64,000 bases of DNA from Hibiscus mutabilis (lineage: Eukaryota; Streptophyta; Magnoliopsida; Malvales; Malvaceae), in NCBI GenBank assembly GCA_019671005.1, contig CM033715.1, positions 9,858,001 through 9,922,000 on the forward strand, given 5' to 3'. The notes beneath the pieces were generated by a model that was not told where the DNA came from, did not search any database, and was given only the letters and a program-made list of their open reading frames with translations. This document shows positions 49,581-61,682 of the stretch, one piece after another; the first letter of the stretch is position 1; each line of letters starts with the position of its first letter. Made by a program: the position numbers and the translations under genes.

Positions 49581-50289
49581 GCTTAGAGATTTATTTCAAT
49601 TACTACTACCGTAACAAATAATAATAAGCATGAAATCAACTATTAATTGGTATAACTTGATGAGATGTTGAATTTTACTGGTACAATTAAAGATTTGAAT
49701 TATGATATTGTGAATATAATAAATTAAGTTGAGATTTATTATTATAATAAATTTTTACGATGTTTAACTCATATTAAATGATCAACGATCAAATATTAAT
49801 GATTATAGAAAAATAATAATACTAAAGCCTCTAGAATGACAAAAATCCACTAATTGACTTAGAGATTAAGAATGGTCATATTACTCTATCTTGTATGAAT
49901 TCGAATTTCGATATAAGAATGTAATACGAGCGCATGAATTGGAGAGTCACCGGTAACTATTTAAGTCTAACCAAAACATTAGGCACTACTGTTCCCGCAA
50001 AAATTCATTTTATTTTTTATTTATTTTCTGCAATGATACCTATCATATTAACTGATATTGGTATTAATGGGGTCCTGGACCAGCTCCTGGTTTACTTCTG
50101 AAGGTTTCACCAGCAACCCACCTCGTCATGACAATGCTGATAGACTCTATACACACATATATGGAGCATTATTTTGCTATTTTAGATTACTTGTTGGCGT
50201 ATATTGTTATCTATAAATGGATTTTGTTCATGCATCGGATGAAAAATAATTTTTATTTAATTTCAATCTTTAATTAAAGATGGATTACA

Positions 50290-50640
50290 CCTTGACTACC
50301 AAGTCAAGTATTGGGTCGGATTTTTTTATTGACTCGCATCTAACCCGAAAATTTAACATTTCTACTCAAAATTTGACTAAATCCAATAATTTATGATGTT
50401 TCATTCGATCCGACCATGACCCGAATTTTAGAATAAAAATTCAAACTCGGCCTAACATAAATAAAAAGATTGTTTTTTTTAATTTTTATTAGATAAAATA
50501 GGGAATTCATTAAAAAATAAAAATAAAGAGGAGGCATTATTAAAATTTTCTATTTTTATTAAATAAAATGGAGAGATAATTAATATATATATATATATAT
50601 AAAGAGAGTGGCATTATAATAAGTATACTTGAATATTTAG
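50290..50640. repeat. Diverged relative of the 49067-49580 repeat
   Basis: Shares word order such as CCCGAATTTTAGAATAAAAATTC, AACATAAATAAAAA and TTAGATAAAATAGG with 49150-49330. Same orientation; ends not determined. Confidence 0.45.
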
Positions 50641-52698
50641 AAATTTTCCATATATTTTGTATTAAAAATTATTTTCGTCCCTCTTAAAATTTTATAAGTT
50701 CACCCTTAAACATAAAGTCATGCATTTGTCTTTCATTGACATTAAATCTAAGATTCAACCCTTTTTTTTTTGAACAATTTCTATTTAAGGAGAAGAAGGA
50801 AAATTTGTTCCTAATAAATTTTAAACCCACAACTTAAAAGGGAAAAAATATTAACTTTTAATTTTAACCATTTATTTTAAATATTATTGACAAATCTAAG
50901 ATCGAAACCTAAATCGCTTTGGATGAGGGGAGGTAATGGATGCCAAAGTGCTTATTAAGTGTATTGACAGGATTCGCAAACACCATCTAAAAGAGGCAAA
51001 GCTCAAAAGGATTTTCAGTGACAAACAAAACCCCTTGTGGGGAATTGGTCATTTCCCACACATTTCAATTATGACGTTAAGATTAGACATTAGTTGGTGA
51101 TGAGATCAGTTCCTACAGCTAGTGCTGTAGCTGGCTCCAATACACTTTAATTTCTTACATTTCATGTTTTCTTACATCTAGGAATGCCTTCTTTTTTCTA
51201 CTCACTTGATTCATCATTTGAATATTACTGGAAATTAAAAATAAACCATCATTTTCTTTTCTAATTTAAGTCCCACACCTTTAGTTTGGTCGTACATTAT
51301 AATTATAGGAGTAGTTTGACTGTATTTATAATATTTATTTTTATATTTATGTGACAATCGCTTTAATATGGAAGTATTGTATAAATATTGTTGTTGACTT
51401 TTTTTCTTATAAATATGATATAATTCGGATTATTTTTAGAAAATATAACATTTGTTGCTGTGCTTTTGTAATCGGAATGCTTAGAATCTAACTTTAAACA
51501 ATGTCGTCCACATATTAGCTATCCATAGAGGTTATTGTTCAAAGAAGGAATGCATGCTTACTGTCTTCGGCTTCTATCTGTGACAGTGACTTCCATAAAT
51601 GGCCAACATGTGGATCATATTGTTCAATGTCGAATTCTAAACATTCTGACTTCAAAAATACTGTAACAAATGTTATGTTTTTGAAAAACAATTTGAGTTG
51701 TGTCGTGCTTGTAAAGATAAAAAAACAGGCAAGTAATATTTGTGGAATTTCACCCTTCAATATATTGTTTGAATAGTTAAACCTTTATCTACAAATCTAT
51801 GTCTCCTGCTGCATATGGTCACCAACTTCTTAATTTTCCTGAGAAAGTTTAGCTAAATGAATAGGACTTTTCGTCCGTTCAAATGCAATTAATTTGGCCC
51901 TTCTTTGGAAAAGAAATATAAAGAACGGATTTGTTGATTTCCTTGGTTTTTAAGACAAGTAAAGGGTTTACAGGAAACAGGCTACATTCATTGAAATTTC
52001 AACAAATCCAAGCTGCTTCTTGACCAAACTACATATCCCAAATGATAATAGATTTGGATGCACTGATTGTGGGATGTTGGGGTTTTGTAGGTGTAGACAT
52101 AAGAGAAACTTGTCTTTACTGCCGTCGTCACTTTGGTTCTGTCTTTGACTCAATCTGCTCTTATCCAAAATCCCACAGGTGCTATCCTGCATGCATCCTT
52201 TGCATGCCATCAATGTAATCGCTACGAGTTTTTGACGCCCCACGCTTTCAATAATATTAAAGATTTATATTTTGAATCCGTTTTACTGTTCATGTTTAAA
52301 GTTTGTAATACTGTCTCTTTCAACCAAATTCAACTATTACAACAATGATTTAGCTGAAGTGCCGAAACTTTAAGGCTGTGACTTAAATTTCGCAACTTCA
52401 GACCAGATTCCTCACGGATCTACCGTGTACTAATTTCACCTCCGTATTCACTGTTAATAAATGAACAAACAGAGGAATCTGACATTCTACGTATAAAATG
52501 GACAATGAGGCCAAAACCTTCGAAAAATTTTGTCCTGACTAGACGTTGTTTACACTTGAAAACTCTGCCTGCAAAGAAAGATGGCTTGTCACGGCCCGGA
52601 TACATATACGAGCCAAGAAAGTAGACTCTCTGCTGCTGCTGGAGACTGGAACCCTAACCCTAGACTGGTTCCAGACACGATAAAGAGGTAAAAGTAGC
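50641..52698. other. Intergenic region left of the right MULE
   Basis: Two short minus-strand frames (51539-51760 and 51968-52243) and one near 52420-52605 (FFAGRVFKCKQRLVRTKFFE) could be fragments of exons, but none is recognised and no splice-linked gene could be built. Treat as non-coding until compared with transcripts. Confidence 0.4.
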
Positions 52699-52935
52699 GG
52701 TTAAATTGGTAAAATATTTTCTTTTGAAAAAAATATAGAAAAAACACTCCCTTCTCAAATTATTTAGAAAAATACCCTCTATTTAATACAAGTAAGGACG
52801 ATTCGCGTTCTACTAGGCGCGAATTTAGAACTCGTGTTAAAAAGGACACGAATTCTATCTATGTGGCGTATCTTATCCGCTGACGTATTTTAAATATTCA
52901 GTAAAAAGAACTCGCGCCTAACAGGGCGCGAGTTC
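52699..52935 (+). repeat. Left terminal inverted repeat of the right MULE
   Basis: Starts GGTTAAATTGGTAAAATATT. Contains palindromes at 52800-52825 (ATTCGCG/CGCGAAT), 52829-52855 (AACTCGTG/CACGAATT) and 52908-52935 (GAACTCGCG, 10 bases, CGCGAGTTC). Confidence 0.8.
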
Positions 52936-53119
52936 CACGAGATAATCAAACGAAACGACGCAAATTTATCGCAGTAAATATGAACGGTTGAAAAATGACC
53001 GCGTTGAATATACAAAGAACTCGCGCTACACAAAACGCGGATTTTTGAGTAATTAAGCAGAACTTGCGTCCAACAGGACGCGAGTTTAATTGAATACGCA
53101 TTTGAAGTTGTGCGAGTTC
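52936..53119. promoter_or_regulatory. Palindromes ahead of the right PMD gene
   Basis: GAACTCGCG...CGCGGATT (53017-53044), GAACTTGCG...CGCGAGTTT (53060-53087) and a half-site GCGAGTTC (53112-53119) lie within 220 bases of the PMD start codon. Position suggests binding by an element-encoded protein; not demonstrated. Confidence 0.5.
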
Positions 53120-53234
53120 TACTATGAGTAAACCCTACCCCACTCCTTTATTCACACCAAAAAATTCTATCTCAATTCCCTCTATATTCATTTTTTTGTG
53201 AAAATATCTCGATTAATATCTCCAGTTTGAAATA

Positions 53235-55636
53235 ATGGCGGGGCTGATAAGGTTGGATCGGAAACATGTTTTCAATTATTGGCGGAGAAATGTAAGTTTT
53301 ATTTATTTATTTATTTTAAATTTATATTTATATTTTTTATATTTTATAAAAATAGTACGATTGTTTGAAATTGAAATTAATTTGTGGTTGTTTAATTTTT
53401 TTTAGGATGGAAGATAACGTCATCTGGAAGTTTTTATCAATCGAAAGACGAATGGACCCGACCCGTGTCTAGAAGATTATATTTTGAATGCCGGATTTCT
53501 GCATGTATCCAAAATTATTGGAGGTGCGAAATTGGATGTTGATTTGATCAACGCGCTTGTAGAGAGGTGGAGGCCGGAGACGCACACATTCCACCTTACG
53601 TGCAGTAAGGCGACTATAACCTTGGAGGATGTGTCGTATATTCTCGGTCTGTCGGTTAACGGAGAGGCTATTACCGGTCACAATAGTCGTGATAGGCGTG
53701 GCCTGTGTTTTGAGTTTCTAGGGGTTGCGCCAGACATGATGGATGGCAGTTGTGTTGTTTCGAGGTGGCTGCGGGAAAATTTTAGCCATTTACCAGATGA
53801 CGCAAACGAAGAAGTAAAGATGGTAAAAATATTACTTTTATAAATATTATTGAAATAATTACATTTCCATATGTTAATATATTTTTTTCTTATTGTAGGC
53901 ATATGCTCATGCCCGTATTTTACAAATAATCGGCGGGATATTGGTGCCTGACAAATCCTGCAATAAAGTTCACATGTTGTAGTTGCGACATTTGTGGAAT
54001 TTTGATGATGCCGGTAGATTGAGCTGGGGATTGGCGGTACTTGCATTTCTCTTTAAGGAGGTGTGCAAGACCACCAATCCAGAGAAACACGATATTAGAG
54101 GTTGTCTTCTGTTACTTTAGTCTTGGGCGTGGTTCAGAATGTCATTTTTATAAATATTAATGATGCCAGTAGATTGAGCTGGGGATTGATGGTACTTGCA
54201 TTTCTCTTTAGGGAGATGTGCAAGACCACCAATCTAGAGAAACACGACATTGGAGGCTGTCTTCTGTTACTTCAGTGTTGGGCGTTGTTCAGAATGTCAT
54301 TTTTACGCCCTGAACTGAGCGTGTCGAGCCCACATATTTTTCCACTTTGCCGGAGGTAAGTAAAAAAGTAAATATTTTTTAATATATGTTTTTTTAATAT
54401 TAAAGTTATGTTTGTTGTTATGTAGGTGGAGCGGTAATTTAAGTCATATTGGTTTGGCCAAAAGTCTGAAGGCTGTCATACATGATATTGAGAATGAATC
54501 CGGGAATGAGGTAAATATTTGGAGTTTGAATTTAATATTGAATTGGATGTATTTATTTAAAATCAGGTTTATAAATTTTAGTTATAATTGTATATTGTAC
54601 AGTTTTTGTAGACACCGTACGCAGATCTGAGTATCTACGAATGTCTGCTGGAATTTTCAGACGGGATGAAAATTGCTTAGACGGCCAAGGTACCACTTAT
54701 CTTCTACGCTACAGTTGAGTGGCATCCGAGCGATTGCGTTTTACGACAGTTTGGTGGTGTCCAAAGAATCCCAGAGGACCCTCCAAATTTTAACGATTTA
54801 CATAGGTTTACTCGACAAACGAAGCTCGAGGTAAAATAATTTTAATTGATTTAATGTTTTATCAATTTGAACGTTGTTTATATTTATAAAGGAAAATAAT
54901 TTTTTTGATATTGTGTGGTAGGTTGATTGGTCGGTGAGGCACATAGAGTGGATTGCTCAGTGAAGGGAAATAGATCTTATGCGACGACAACCCATTCGTG
55001 ACTACGTATTGTTTGATACGATGGTCAGCCACGATTATGTTGAGTGGTACATAGCAATTGGGAAACAAATCTTTTGACTCTAGAGAAATGAACGGTTGTC
55101 ATTGAGCGTGTCCAACATAACCGCTCATGGATTGAACGTACGAGAGGAGCACGTACGGCTTCTAGCGTTACTTCCTCATCGAGGAGAAATGCTTCTGCCT
55201 CTTCAGCACCGGGACAATCTCAGGCCACCCAATTGTTCTGATCACAGGCTTTTATCCACTCGATACATTCATCATTTGATCCGCCGCCGAGTCTGATGGA
55301 GGATTTTATCACGCATGTAGTGGCCAAACCCTACGGTTCATTTTCAGCCCTGATGAGTGGGACGTAGAGTGTTCCTACAGCTTACGTACCTTTGTATCTG
55401 TTTTAACCGCTGGCAACCAATTTTGGGATCAGGTTTGTTCAGCAAACACCGCAGTCGTCCCTTTTCTTTATAGGTAGGCTAGTTGGAACGAGTGGTACTA
55501 ATGGATATGAAACTGAGAATGAACACAATGATGATGACGATAATGAACAGCAAGTTGATCCCCTTCGTCGTCGACGTAATCTCGATCGACCTTGGCGTCT
55601 ATCGGGGTGTGGTACCGGTGGACATATGCATCATTG
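53235..55636 (+). pseudogene. Plant mobile domain (MAIN/MAIL1-like) gene, decayed (right copy)
   Basis: Exon 1 (53235-53292) encodes MAGLIRLDRKHVFNYWRRN and ends at GT. Exon 2, after an intron ending TTTTTTTAG (53405), opens out of frame, then gives DYILNAGFLHVSKIIGGAKL, LINALVERWRPETHTF and ATITLEDVSYILGL. Later exons with plausible GT-AG borders hold AHARILQIIGG, LAVLAFLFKEVCKTT, LRPELSVSSPHIFPL, SHIGLAKSLKAVIHDIE, LIFYATVEWHPSDCVLRQFG and HIEWIA. The tail has NEHNDDDDNEQQVDPLRRRR. At least five in-frame stops and one shift make it a pseudogene. Confidence 0.82.
54006..54306. repeat. 155-bp tandem duplication inside the right PMD gene
   Basis: TGATGCC[GA]GTAGATTGAGCTG and the following bases recur at 54006 and 54161, ending ...CAGAATGTCATTTTTA. 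It duplicates the AGRLSWGL...LAFLF...CLLLL block of the PMD domain; the copies differ at scattered sites. Confidence 0.85.
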
Positions 55637-55794
55637 GTTATATTTTTTTCTTTATTTAATAATTTTAGTTGTACATTGTTGTTTTGAAATGCAATATTTC
55701 TCTTGGTTTATAAATTTTTTCAGTCTTTTTGAAATGCATGCGGGGGTCTTAACTTTTTGTTATATGTTGCACGTTACTTATTTTTACGCCTCAA

Positions 55795-56350
55795 TATTGG
55801 AAGTTAGGTTAAGACCTCCACATGTAACTGTAGTCAAAGCCCCTACTATGGTCGTAGTACACGATCAATGGGTAGAATTGGAGTGGGCTCACGAAATCCA
55901 CGAAGCTTGGTCATCTGCCCACTTCATGAAATCATGTTTAGGGGTACAATACTTGGCTCCAATAGAACTCTGAGCTTGAAGACGAAGACTGGTTCTCTAC
56001 TCAGCTTTGGAAGTAAGCCGAAGGTATGGTAACACCTGACTTCAGAAAATGTATACCCCAAAGTTTTAAACTTACTAGACTACTCAGGCTTTCAGAAGAA
56101 GAACACTGATTCACTACTGAGCTCTAGTTGATGAACTGTGGTATGTTAACAAGGAAAACTATGAGTATAGCATAGCTGAAGAATTTAAACTTGCTGGACT
56201 ATTTAGCCATGGAAGTGAGCCGATATCAGCCTCAAATACCGGTCTAGACTTGAAGTCTTTATTAGCATGTTTAGGGGTATAATTGTACAATTTGAATAAT
56301 GATGAGACCAAGAGAGCAAAACAAGTTGAGGATCTTTTTTTTGTAATATG
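55795..56350 (+). repeat. Dispersed unclassified repeat, copy 2
   Basis: Matches the minus strand of 7370-7752 in two blocks (about 55795-55960 and 56260-56340). The extra 280 bases between them contain degenerate internal repeats (ACTACTCAG / ACTACTGAG, AAACTTACTAGACTA / AAACTTGCTGGACTA). The open frame over its start ends at 55973 and includes RLRPPHVTVVKAPTMVVVHD, not recognised. Confidence 0.65.
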
Positions 56351-56399
56351 TCTACTATAAACACTATAACAATATACGTACGTTTCTTTCTTTTATAAG

Positions 56400-56660
56400 C
56401 TTCTTTATTAGCATATTTAGGGGTTCATTTTACGTGTTTAGAGCAAAACTAACACGAACACCTTTAAAAATAAACAAACTGTAGATGATTTACACTTCTA
56501 TAAACAGTTTCTAAAATAAATGAACGAACACCTTCATTTTACGTGTTTAGAGCAAAAGTGACACGAACAATTTCTAAAATAAATGAACGAACAATTTCTA
56601 AAATAAATGAATGAACAAACACCGGTTCATTTACACCCTTTATAAATAGACTCCTTCGCA
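56400..56660. repeat. Short tandem and interspersed repeats
   Basis: TTCATTTTACGTGTTTAGAG occurs near 56427 and 56537, and TTTCTAAAATAAATGAACGA three or more times between 56508 and 56620. Non-coding. Confidence 0.7.
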
Positions 56661-56744
56661 TCCTCAAAAACTCACACATTTCCTTTCAAACTAATTCGCT
56701 CAATATTTCTCTTAGTCTATTTCGTTCGTTCAAGCTCTATAGTG

Positions 56745-57060
56745 GCCGCAAACCTAGATGATTTCCCATCTATTGGGAGATAGTCATGCGATGCTGCTGT
56801 CGATAATGACGGTGAACTAAAAGTTAGGATGATATTCAATACTAAGAAAATCGTGGAGGATGCAATTAAGAACTACAACATACGCTGATTAGTTGTTTCA
56901 TAGTGGAGAAAACAAGTGCGGACAACTATATTGCGGAATGTGTCCAAAAGGATCACGGCTATAACTAGAGAATTCGTGTATCACGAAAGAAGAGGCTGAA
57001 CAACTTGTGGCAGATAACAAGATATGACGGACCTCATACATGCTAGTTGTTCCACTGTAA
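56745..57060 (+). pseudogene. Extra fragment of a MULE DNA-binding domain
   Basis: Gives MIFNTKKIVEDAIKNYNIR, then broken pieces of YIAEC, RLNNLWQITRYDGPHTC, matching MVFGTKKLAESVIKHYNIR ... NNHWKITRYNGPHTC in the nearby transposase (59237-59455). The preceding bases (GATGATTTCCCATCTAT) also match 58801 onward. A duplicated or nested transposase piece with an internal deletion; not functional. Confidence 0.7.
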
Positions 57061-57272
57061 TTGGATGATTCATATGTTTTCTTAATTACATATTTTGTGA
57101 TTGTTAACGGTTTGAAAATGTAATTGGATGATTAGTACATTATTTATGGTGTAATAAAAAGTATATAACGTAAGTAAGGAATTTAAATCAGATAGATGCA
57201 GAAAATTATATTAACGAAACGTACTACATGATAGCTAATTGAAATAACTACACCAACATTAAATTACTAAGC

Positions 57273-57743
57273 CTAGTTAAAATGAATGGAAGAGGAATTT
57301 GATTCATTGTTGTCATAGTCAATACTTATGCCATATGTTAAGTTTAGTTCCTCAATTATTTGTTCTTTCTCATGCAGTCTCTTATAATTTCGTGTAGAGA
57401 CCGTGTCCTCGTCTGGAATATGGGGGCTTGTTGACGCAGTGGTTGATGAACTGGAGCCATCATCAAATTTTACACTAAGCTCGATGTTCGTACCCCCAGT
57501 ACATTTATATGACCGAAACATCTTCCGCATATCTTTCTCATTCAATAGTGTTAGAATGTAGTTTTCTTCTGTGTTGGGCTCATTGACTTGCGCTTTGACA
57601 CGCAAGACATAAATTTTTGAGCTTGTAAACTCCCTAACCCATTTTGAAATCAACCCAAACAAATCACATTTCATGATTTTATCGTTGAAAAATGTGTAAA
57701 AGTATGTTCCATAAAATAAAACAGTAGCAGAAAATCGTGTCAT
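57273..57743 (-). CDS. Small MULE-associated ORF, intact (right copy)
   Basis: 156 residues, MTRFSATVLFYGTYFYTFFN to SNESNSSSIHFN-like end (NESNSSSIHFN). Its homologue at 12010-12485 keeps the start, DLRKM, GTNIEL and SSSIHFN words although frameshifted. Features seen: a first half of about 80 residues with alternating hydrophobics, a Ser/Thr-rich linker (SSSSTTASTS) and an acidic C-terminus. No known family is recognised. The opening resembles the transposase N-terminus (MARRVTVVVYYDGQMIHDTY), so it might derive from it. It is the only open gene of the element and lies divergent to the transposase, sharing the palindrome-rich gap. Confidence 0.65.
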   Translation of the reverse strand: MTRFSATVLFYGTYFYTFFNDKIMKCDLFGLISKWVREFTSSKIYVLRVKAQVNEPNTEENYILTLLNEKDMRKMFRSYKCTGGTNIELSVKFDDGSSSSTTASTSPHIPDEDTVSTRNYKRLHEKEQIIEELNLTYGISIDYDNNESNSSSIHFN

Positions 57744-58184
57744 AATTTGTATTTATGGGTTAGAAATATATGTAGGTAGAAATTGTTTGAGTGGTGTAAA
57801 CTTTACTCCGGTAGAATTTATATGTTAGATAGCGAGGTCATAATGTTGGATTTACGCGTGTTTCTAATGCCTCTCTTGAATTATTGAGATAGAAGGACGG
57901 ACTCGCGTTTAGATAAATGCAAGTTCCACTAACATCTCAGTTTTATTGTAGAATATTACAAAACTCGCGTTTGGCAGGACGCGAGTTCGCCTTACATGTC
58001 AAGAATCCTACAAAAGATGGCAAAACTCACTGTTGGCCAAACGCGAGTTCAACAAACATGTCAGACACATCAACTCATATTTTAAGGGATTACTCGGTGA
58101 AATTATCAAACACGATCAATATTTTCTAACAAACCCAAAGAGAAAAACATGTGAGAAAGACTGGCTGCTTTGTTATTCTCAACA
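57744..58184. promoter_or_regulatory. Divergent intergenic region with palindromes, right MULE
   Basis: Between the small ORF (minus) and the transposase (plus). Palindromes ACTCGCG...GCAAGTT (57901-57925), AAACTCGCG with a 10-base spacer then CGCGAGTTC (57961-57988), and AAACTCACT...CGCGAGTTC (58023-58050). The last two are spaced 62 bases apart. Likely a shared control region; function inferred. Confidence 0.55.
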
Positions 58185-61113
58185 ATGGCAAGAAGAGTGA
58201 CGGTTGTGGTATACTACGATGGTCAGATGATCCATGATACATATTTTGGTGTTGTATTTCAGTCCCCCTACAGTGTTACGATAAAGATTCGGAGGTGAGC
58301 CACGTATCAAACGCTGAAGGACACAATATCGGGGAAGGTTCCAAATACTTATGGGGGGAATTAGAGTCATTGAAGTATTGATATCTTACGTTGTTAGAAC
58401 CATTGTATTTCATAATATTCGATGTTCGGGACACTGGTGTTGTGGATTTGATGATCGAGACCTATACTCAGTATTCAATGGGATGACCCATAGAGCTTTT
58501 TGCATCATTTTTAAAGGTCATGTCGGAGGTCATAATGTGGTTACAAATTGGCTACGAGCAAATCTTAATTTCGCCCCAAATGCTCATAGTCCAACATTAA
58601 GTCTACCCATGTAGATTTGCGTTGCCAGGTTTGACTTTGACCTGAACATGCCACCAACCCAACACTTAATGTACAATCCATACGGTGCGGGTCTAGGGGC
58701 GTCATCATCTATGGGTCCATCTTACCATGAAGAGTTTAACCTGTTTAATGATTTCCCAACCGGACGGCACTCAACTTATATCTCTAGTGAGCGAAACATA
58801 GATGATTTCTCATCTATGTGGAGACATTCAAGTGCTGCTATTGTCGACCTAGATAGGCCTCGTCAACGGTCTCGTGATCGGGTTACGACTGCATAACCTA
58901 TTAATGTACATATTGTTGATGAAGTATAACTATTTCAGTTTGAATGTGATAATTCTAATGAAGAACCGCGTACGAAGGTCTGGCCCGATGGTGATGAGAT
59001 AGGTTTATTTCCTGAAGAACCAGTAGACCTTGACTAGCTTGTCCATACAGAGGATGACACAGATAATGCTTATGAGGACGATGAAGAGGAAAATGTTGTC
59101 TCGCCTAACTTTAGTGAAGTATGCAGTTGCTCAACATATTACGACCTACCACCTCAGTTTACAACAGTTGGTATGGAAGGCTTCAACGCTACTGAAATTT
59201 TACAATGAACGAAATGAGTGTGAACTGTAACGTAGAATGGTCTTCGGGACAAAAAAACTCGCGGAGTCTGTGATTAAGCATTACAACATACGGTGCTCAG
59301 TTATGTCTACTATGAGGAAAACTAAGGGAGATAAATATATTGCAGAATGCCCCTACAAGTAACAGGGTTGTAATTGGAGGGTCTGCGTATCACAATTGAA
59401 GAGGCTGAACAACCACTGGAAAATAACGAGATACAACGGGCCTCATACATGCTTAGTGGGAAGCCTGAGCCAAGATCATCCTAACTTGGATGTGCACGTG
59501 CTTTGTGATACCATCATTCCACTCGTGAAAGCAAATCTACATGTAACTGTGCCGATATATATAGCTGTCATACGGCTAAATAAAATAAAGCATGGTTTGC
59601 AAGATATCGTACCATCCAACAATTGTACGGGCAGTGGGAGAAATCATACAGCGAGTTTCGAACATGGCTGAAGATCATGCAAAAATACAATCCAAGGACG
59701 ATTGTGGAACTGAAAACTGTACCGAAATACTACAATAATCGTATCGTACTTGGGGAGTGCCAATTTTTTTCGCATTTTCTGTAGGTTTCTGTAATGTGTT
59801 AGGACTTTCCTTCAGTGCAAGCCTATGCTCCAGATCGACTGCACATTCTTGTATAGTAGATACACAGATCTTACTGTTGGCAGTTGCACAAGACATCACT
59901 TGAAAATGTATTCTAGTAGCTTTCGTGATAATTGAAAAAGAAGATATCCCTTCTTGGGAATTTTTTCTCACCAACCTACGCAAATATGTCCTACGCCAGG
60001 TTCTACAAGAAAGAGAAGAGGGGATATGTATTATTTCAGACAGAGACGTAGGGATATGGGAAGCAATCTCGCGTATGGGCGATCTTGGCAACCCCATATA
60101 GACATCACAAGTATTGTTTGTGACACATTGCAGCAAACTACTACCAGAGATATAAGAATGATGATGAATGTATAATGGTTCTTTGAATGGGTACGTCTTC
60201 CACTATCATTCCATTTTATTTATCATTTCTTTTATTATTATTTCTTGTTAACTATTCCGTCTTTTATTGAATAAGGAACGCACACTGGGTATACCAAGTT
60301 GATGAGCTACCGGAAGAGTTGAGTGTAAGAAATTTAGATGGATATGACTATCTTGTTGATATCCGGAGGGAGAAATGACTATGATGTTATGATAGGGGTC
60401 ATCGATATGGTCACGTGACAGCGAACTTGGCTGAGGCAATCAATTCATCTTTGAAGGGAACACGTCATTTACCTATCACGTCCGTTGTCAATGCGACATA
60501 TTACCAACTGGCTAGTCTTTTTGCAACCCTCGTAAAATAAGCAATAGACTGGATGGAAGGTAGCCACAAGTTTCATCCAGAACTCCAGTAAAAATTTCAA
60601 ACATACACTACGCACGCAAGCGTGGTGAGTGCGATATGCTTCTCTCGTCGCCAACATCACTTTCAGGTTTCGAAATATCTGCGACCGCTTGAAGGAATAA
60701 TGGAAAACAATTATGTGGTTGATCTACGCCAAAGAACGTGCAATTGTGGAGTCTTCCAGACGTTCAAGTACTCGTGTGCGCACATCATCACTGCATGTGC
60801 ATCCATTTATTTTGACGCCATGACACTCATTGATCTAGTATACCGACTTGAAATCATATTCAAGGTATATCAAAACGAGTTTTCTCTGATCGAGAATGAA
60901 CGTGATTGTATCATTGACGATGAACCTAAGATATGCCTAGATACTTCCCTGCTCCGTAAGAAAAAAGGTCACCCACCTTCAACTATGATTCACTATGTCG
61001 AGAATATGGTTTCTCGATAACAGACCGGACAACCTAAACGGTGCACTAGATGTAGGAACATTGGACACGATAAGAGAAAATGCCCTCTTAGGACCGGCCT
61101 TAAAATCAACTAA
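58185..61113 (+). pseudogene. MuDR/MULE transposase, decayed (right copy)
   Basis: Starts MARRVTVVVYYDGQMIHDTY. The middle holds FDFDLNMP (58633) and an acidic stretch (DTDNAYEDDEEEN). The MuDR DNA-binding domain is at 59237-59455 (MVFGTKKLAESVIKHYNIRC, YIAECPYK, RYNGPHTC). The catalytic core is in broken frames: IDCTFLYSRY (normally IDGT), ISDRDVGIWEAI, then HVTANLAEAINSSLKGTRHL (60410-60470). The SWIM finger is CNCGVFQTFKYSCAHIITAC (60739-60800), and a CCHC knuckle CTRCRNIGHDKRKC ends it. Stops and shifts are many, so no active enzyme. Confidence 0.88.
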
Positions 61114-61682
61114 TTATACTTCTTCATGTAATGTTTTACCACCATTTTTAATGGTCTTTGAAGCTTCGTTTTTTGTTTTACGTACCTTTTGTAATGCGAT
61201 TTTTACACCCTTTAGGAAGTCATATACGCGTCAATTTTAGCACCATTGTAAATATATACTTCACTACTACAACGTTTCTTCAGCACTGCAATACTACGCG
61301 TTTTTCATAACTCGTTGGAAGGAAAAGAATTTTTTCAGCGTTGCAGAGCAGTCCAATCAATTTCGCTGAGTAATCCCATGTCGCCACTATTGAATCCCGG
61401 ATTTTTAGGGGGGTTCAGTTAAGAGGCTTAGGGTTGGTGATGATAATGGTGGCCAGGGTTAGAATTACAGAAGGGTTGTAGCTGCAAGGGTATTCAATGC
61501 ATGCCTAGTCAGTTTTTTCTGAAAGGACACAACAATTAATAATCAATTTGACCAAAAACTCATTATTTTATGAGATTTTAAATTTTAAATTTACCTTCCC
61601 ATTAACCCACACCCGTATTTAACACCATGAATTCCCAAATTTCATACACCAACTTTATGCCTTTCATTTATCGACCCATACG
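61114..61682. other. 3' non-coding region of the right MULE transposase
   Basis: No gene. Contains a partial unit of the subterminal repeat near 61198-61282 (TTTTAGCACCATTGTAAA). Confidence 0.55.

Noticed and set aside
51539..52605. Possible host gene on the minus strand left of the MULE
   Set aside because: Some peptide stretches look protein-like (IEQYDPHVGHLWKSLSQ), but no family, start or consistent splice structure could be supported.
52800..53119. CRISPR-like array of 28-base repeats
   Set aside because: The repeats are palindromes at irregular spacing with no unique spacers, and the DNA is from a plant nucleus; they belong to MULE termini.
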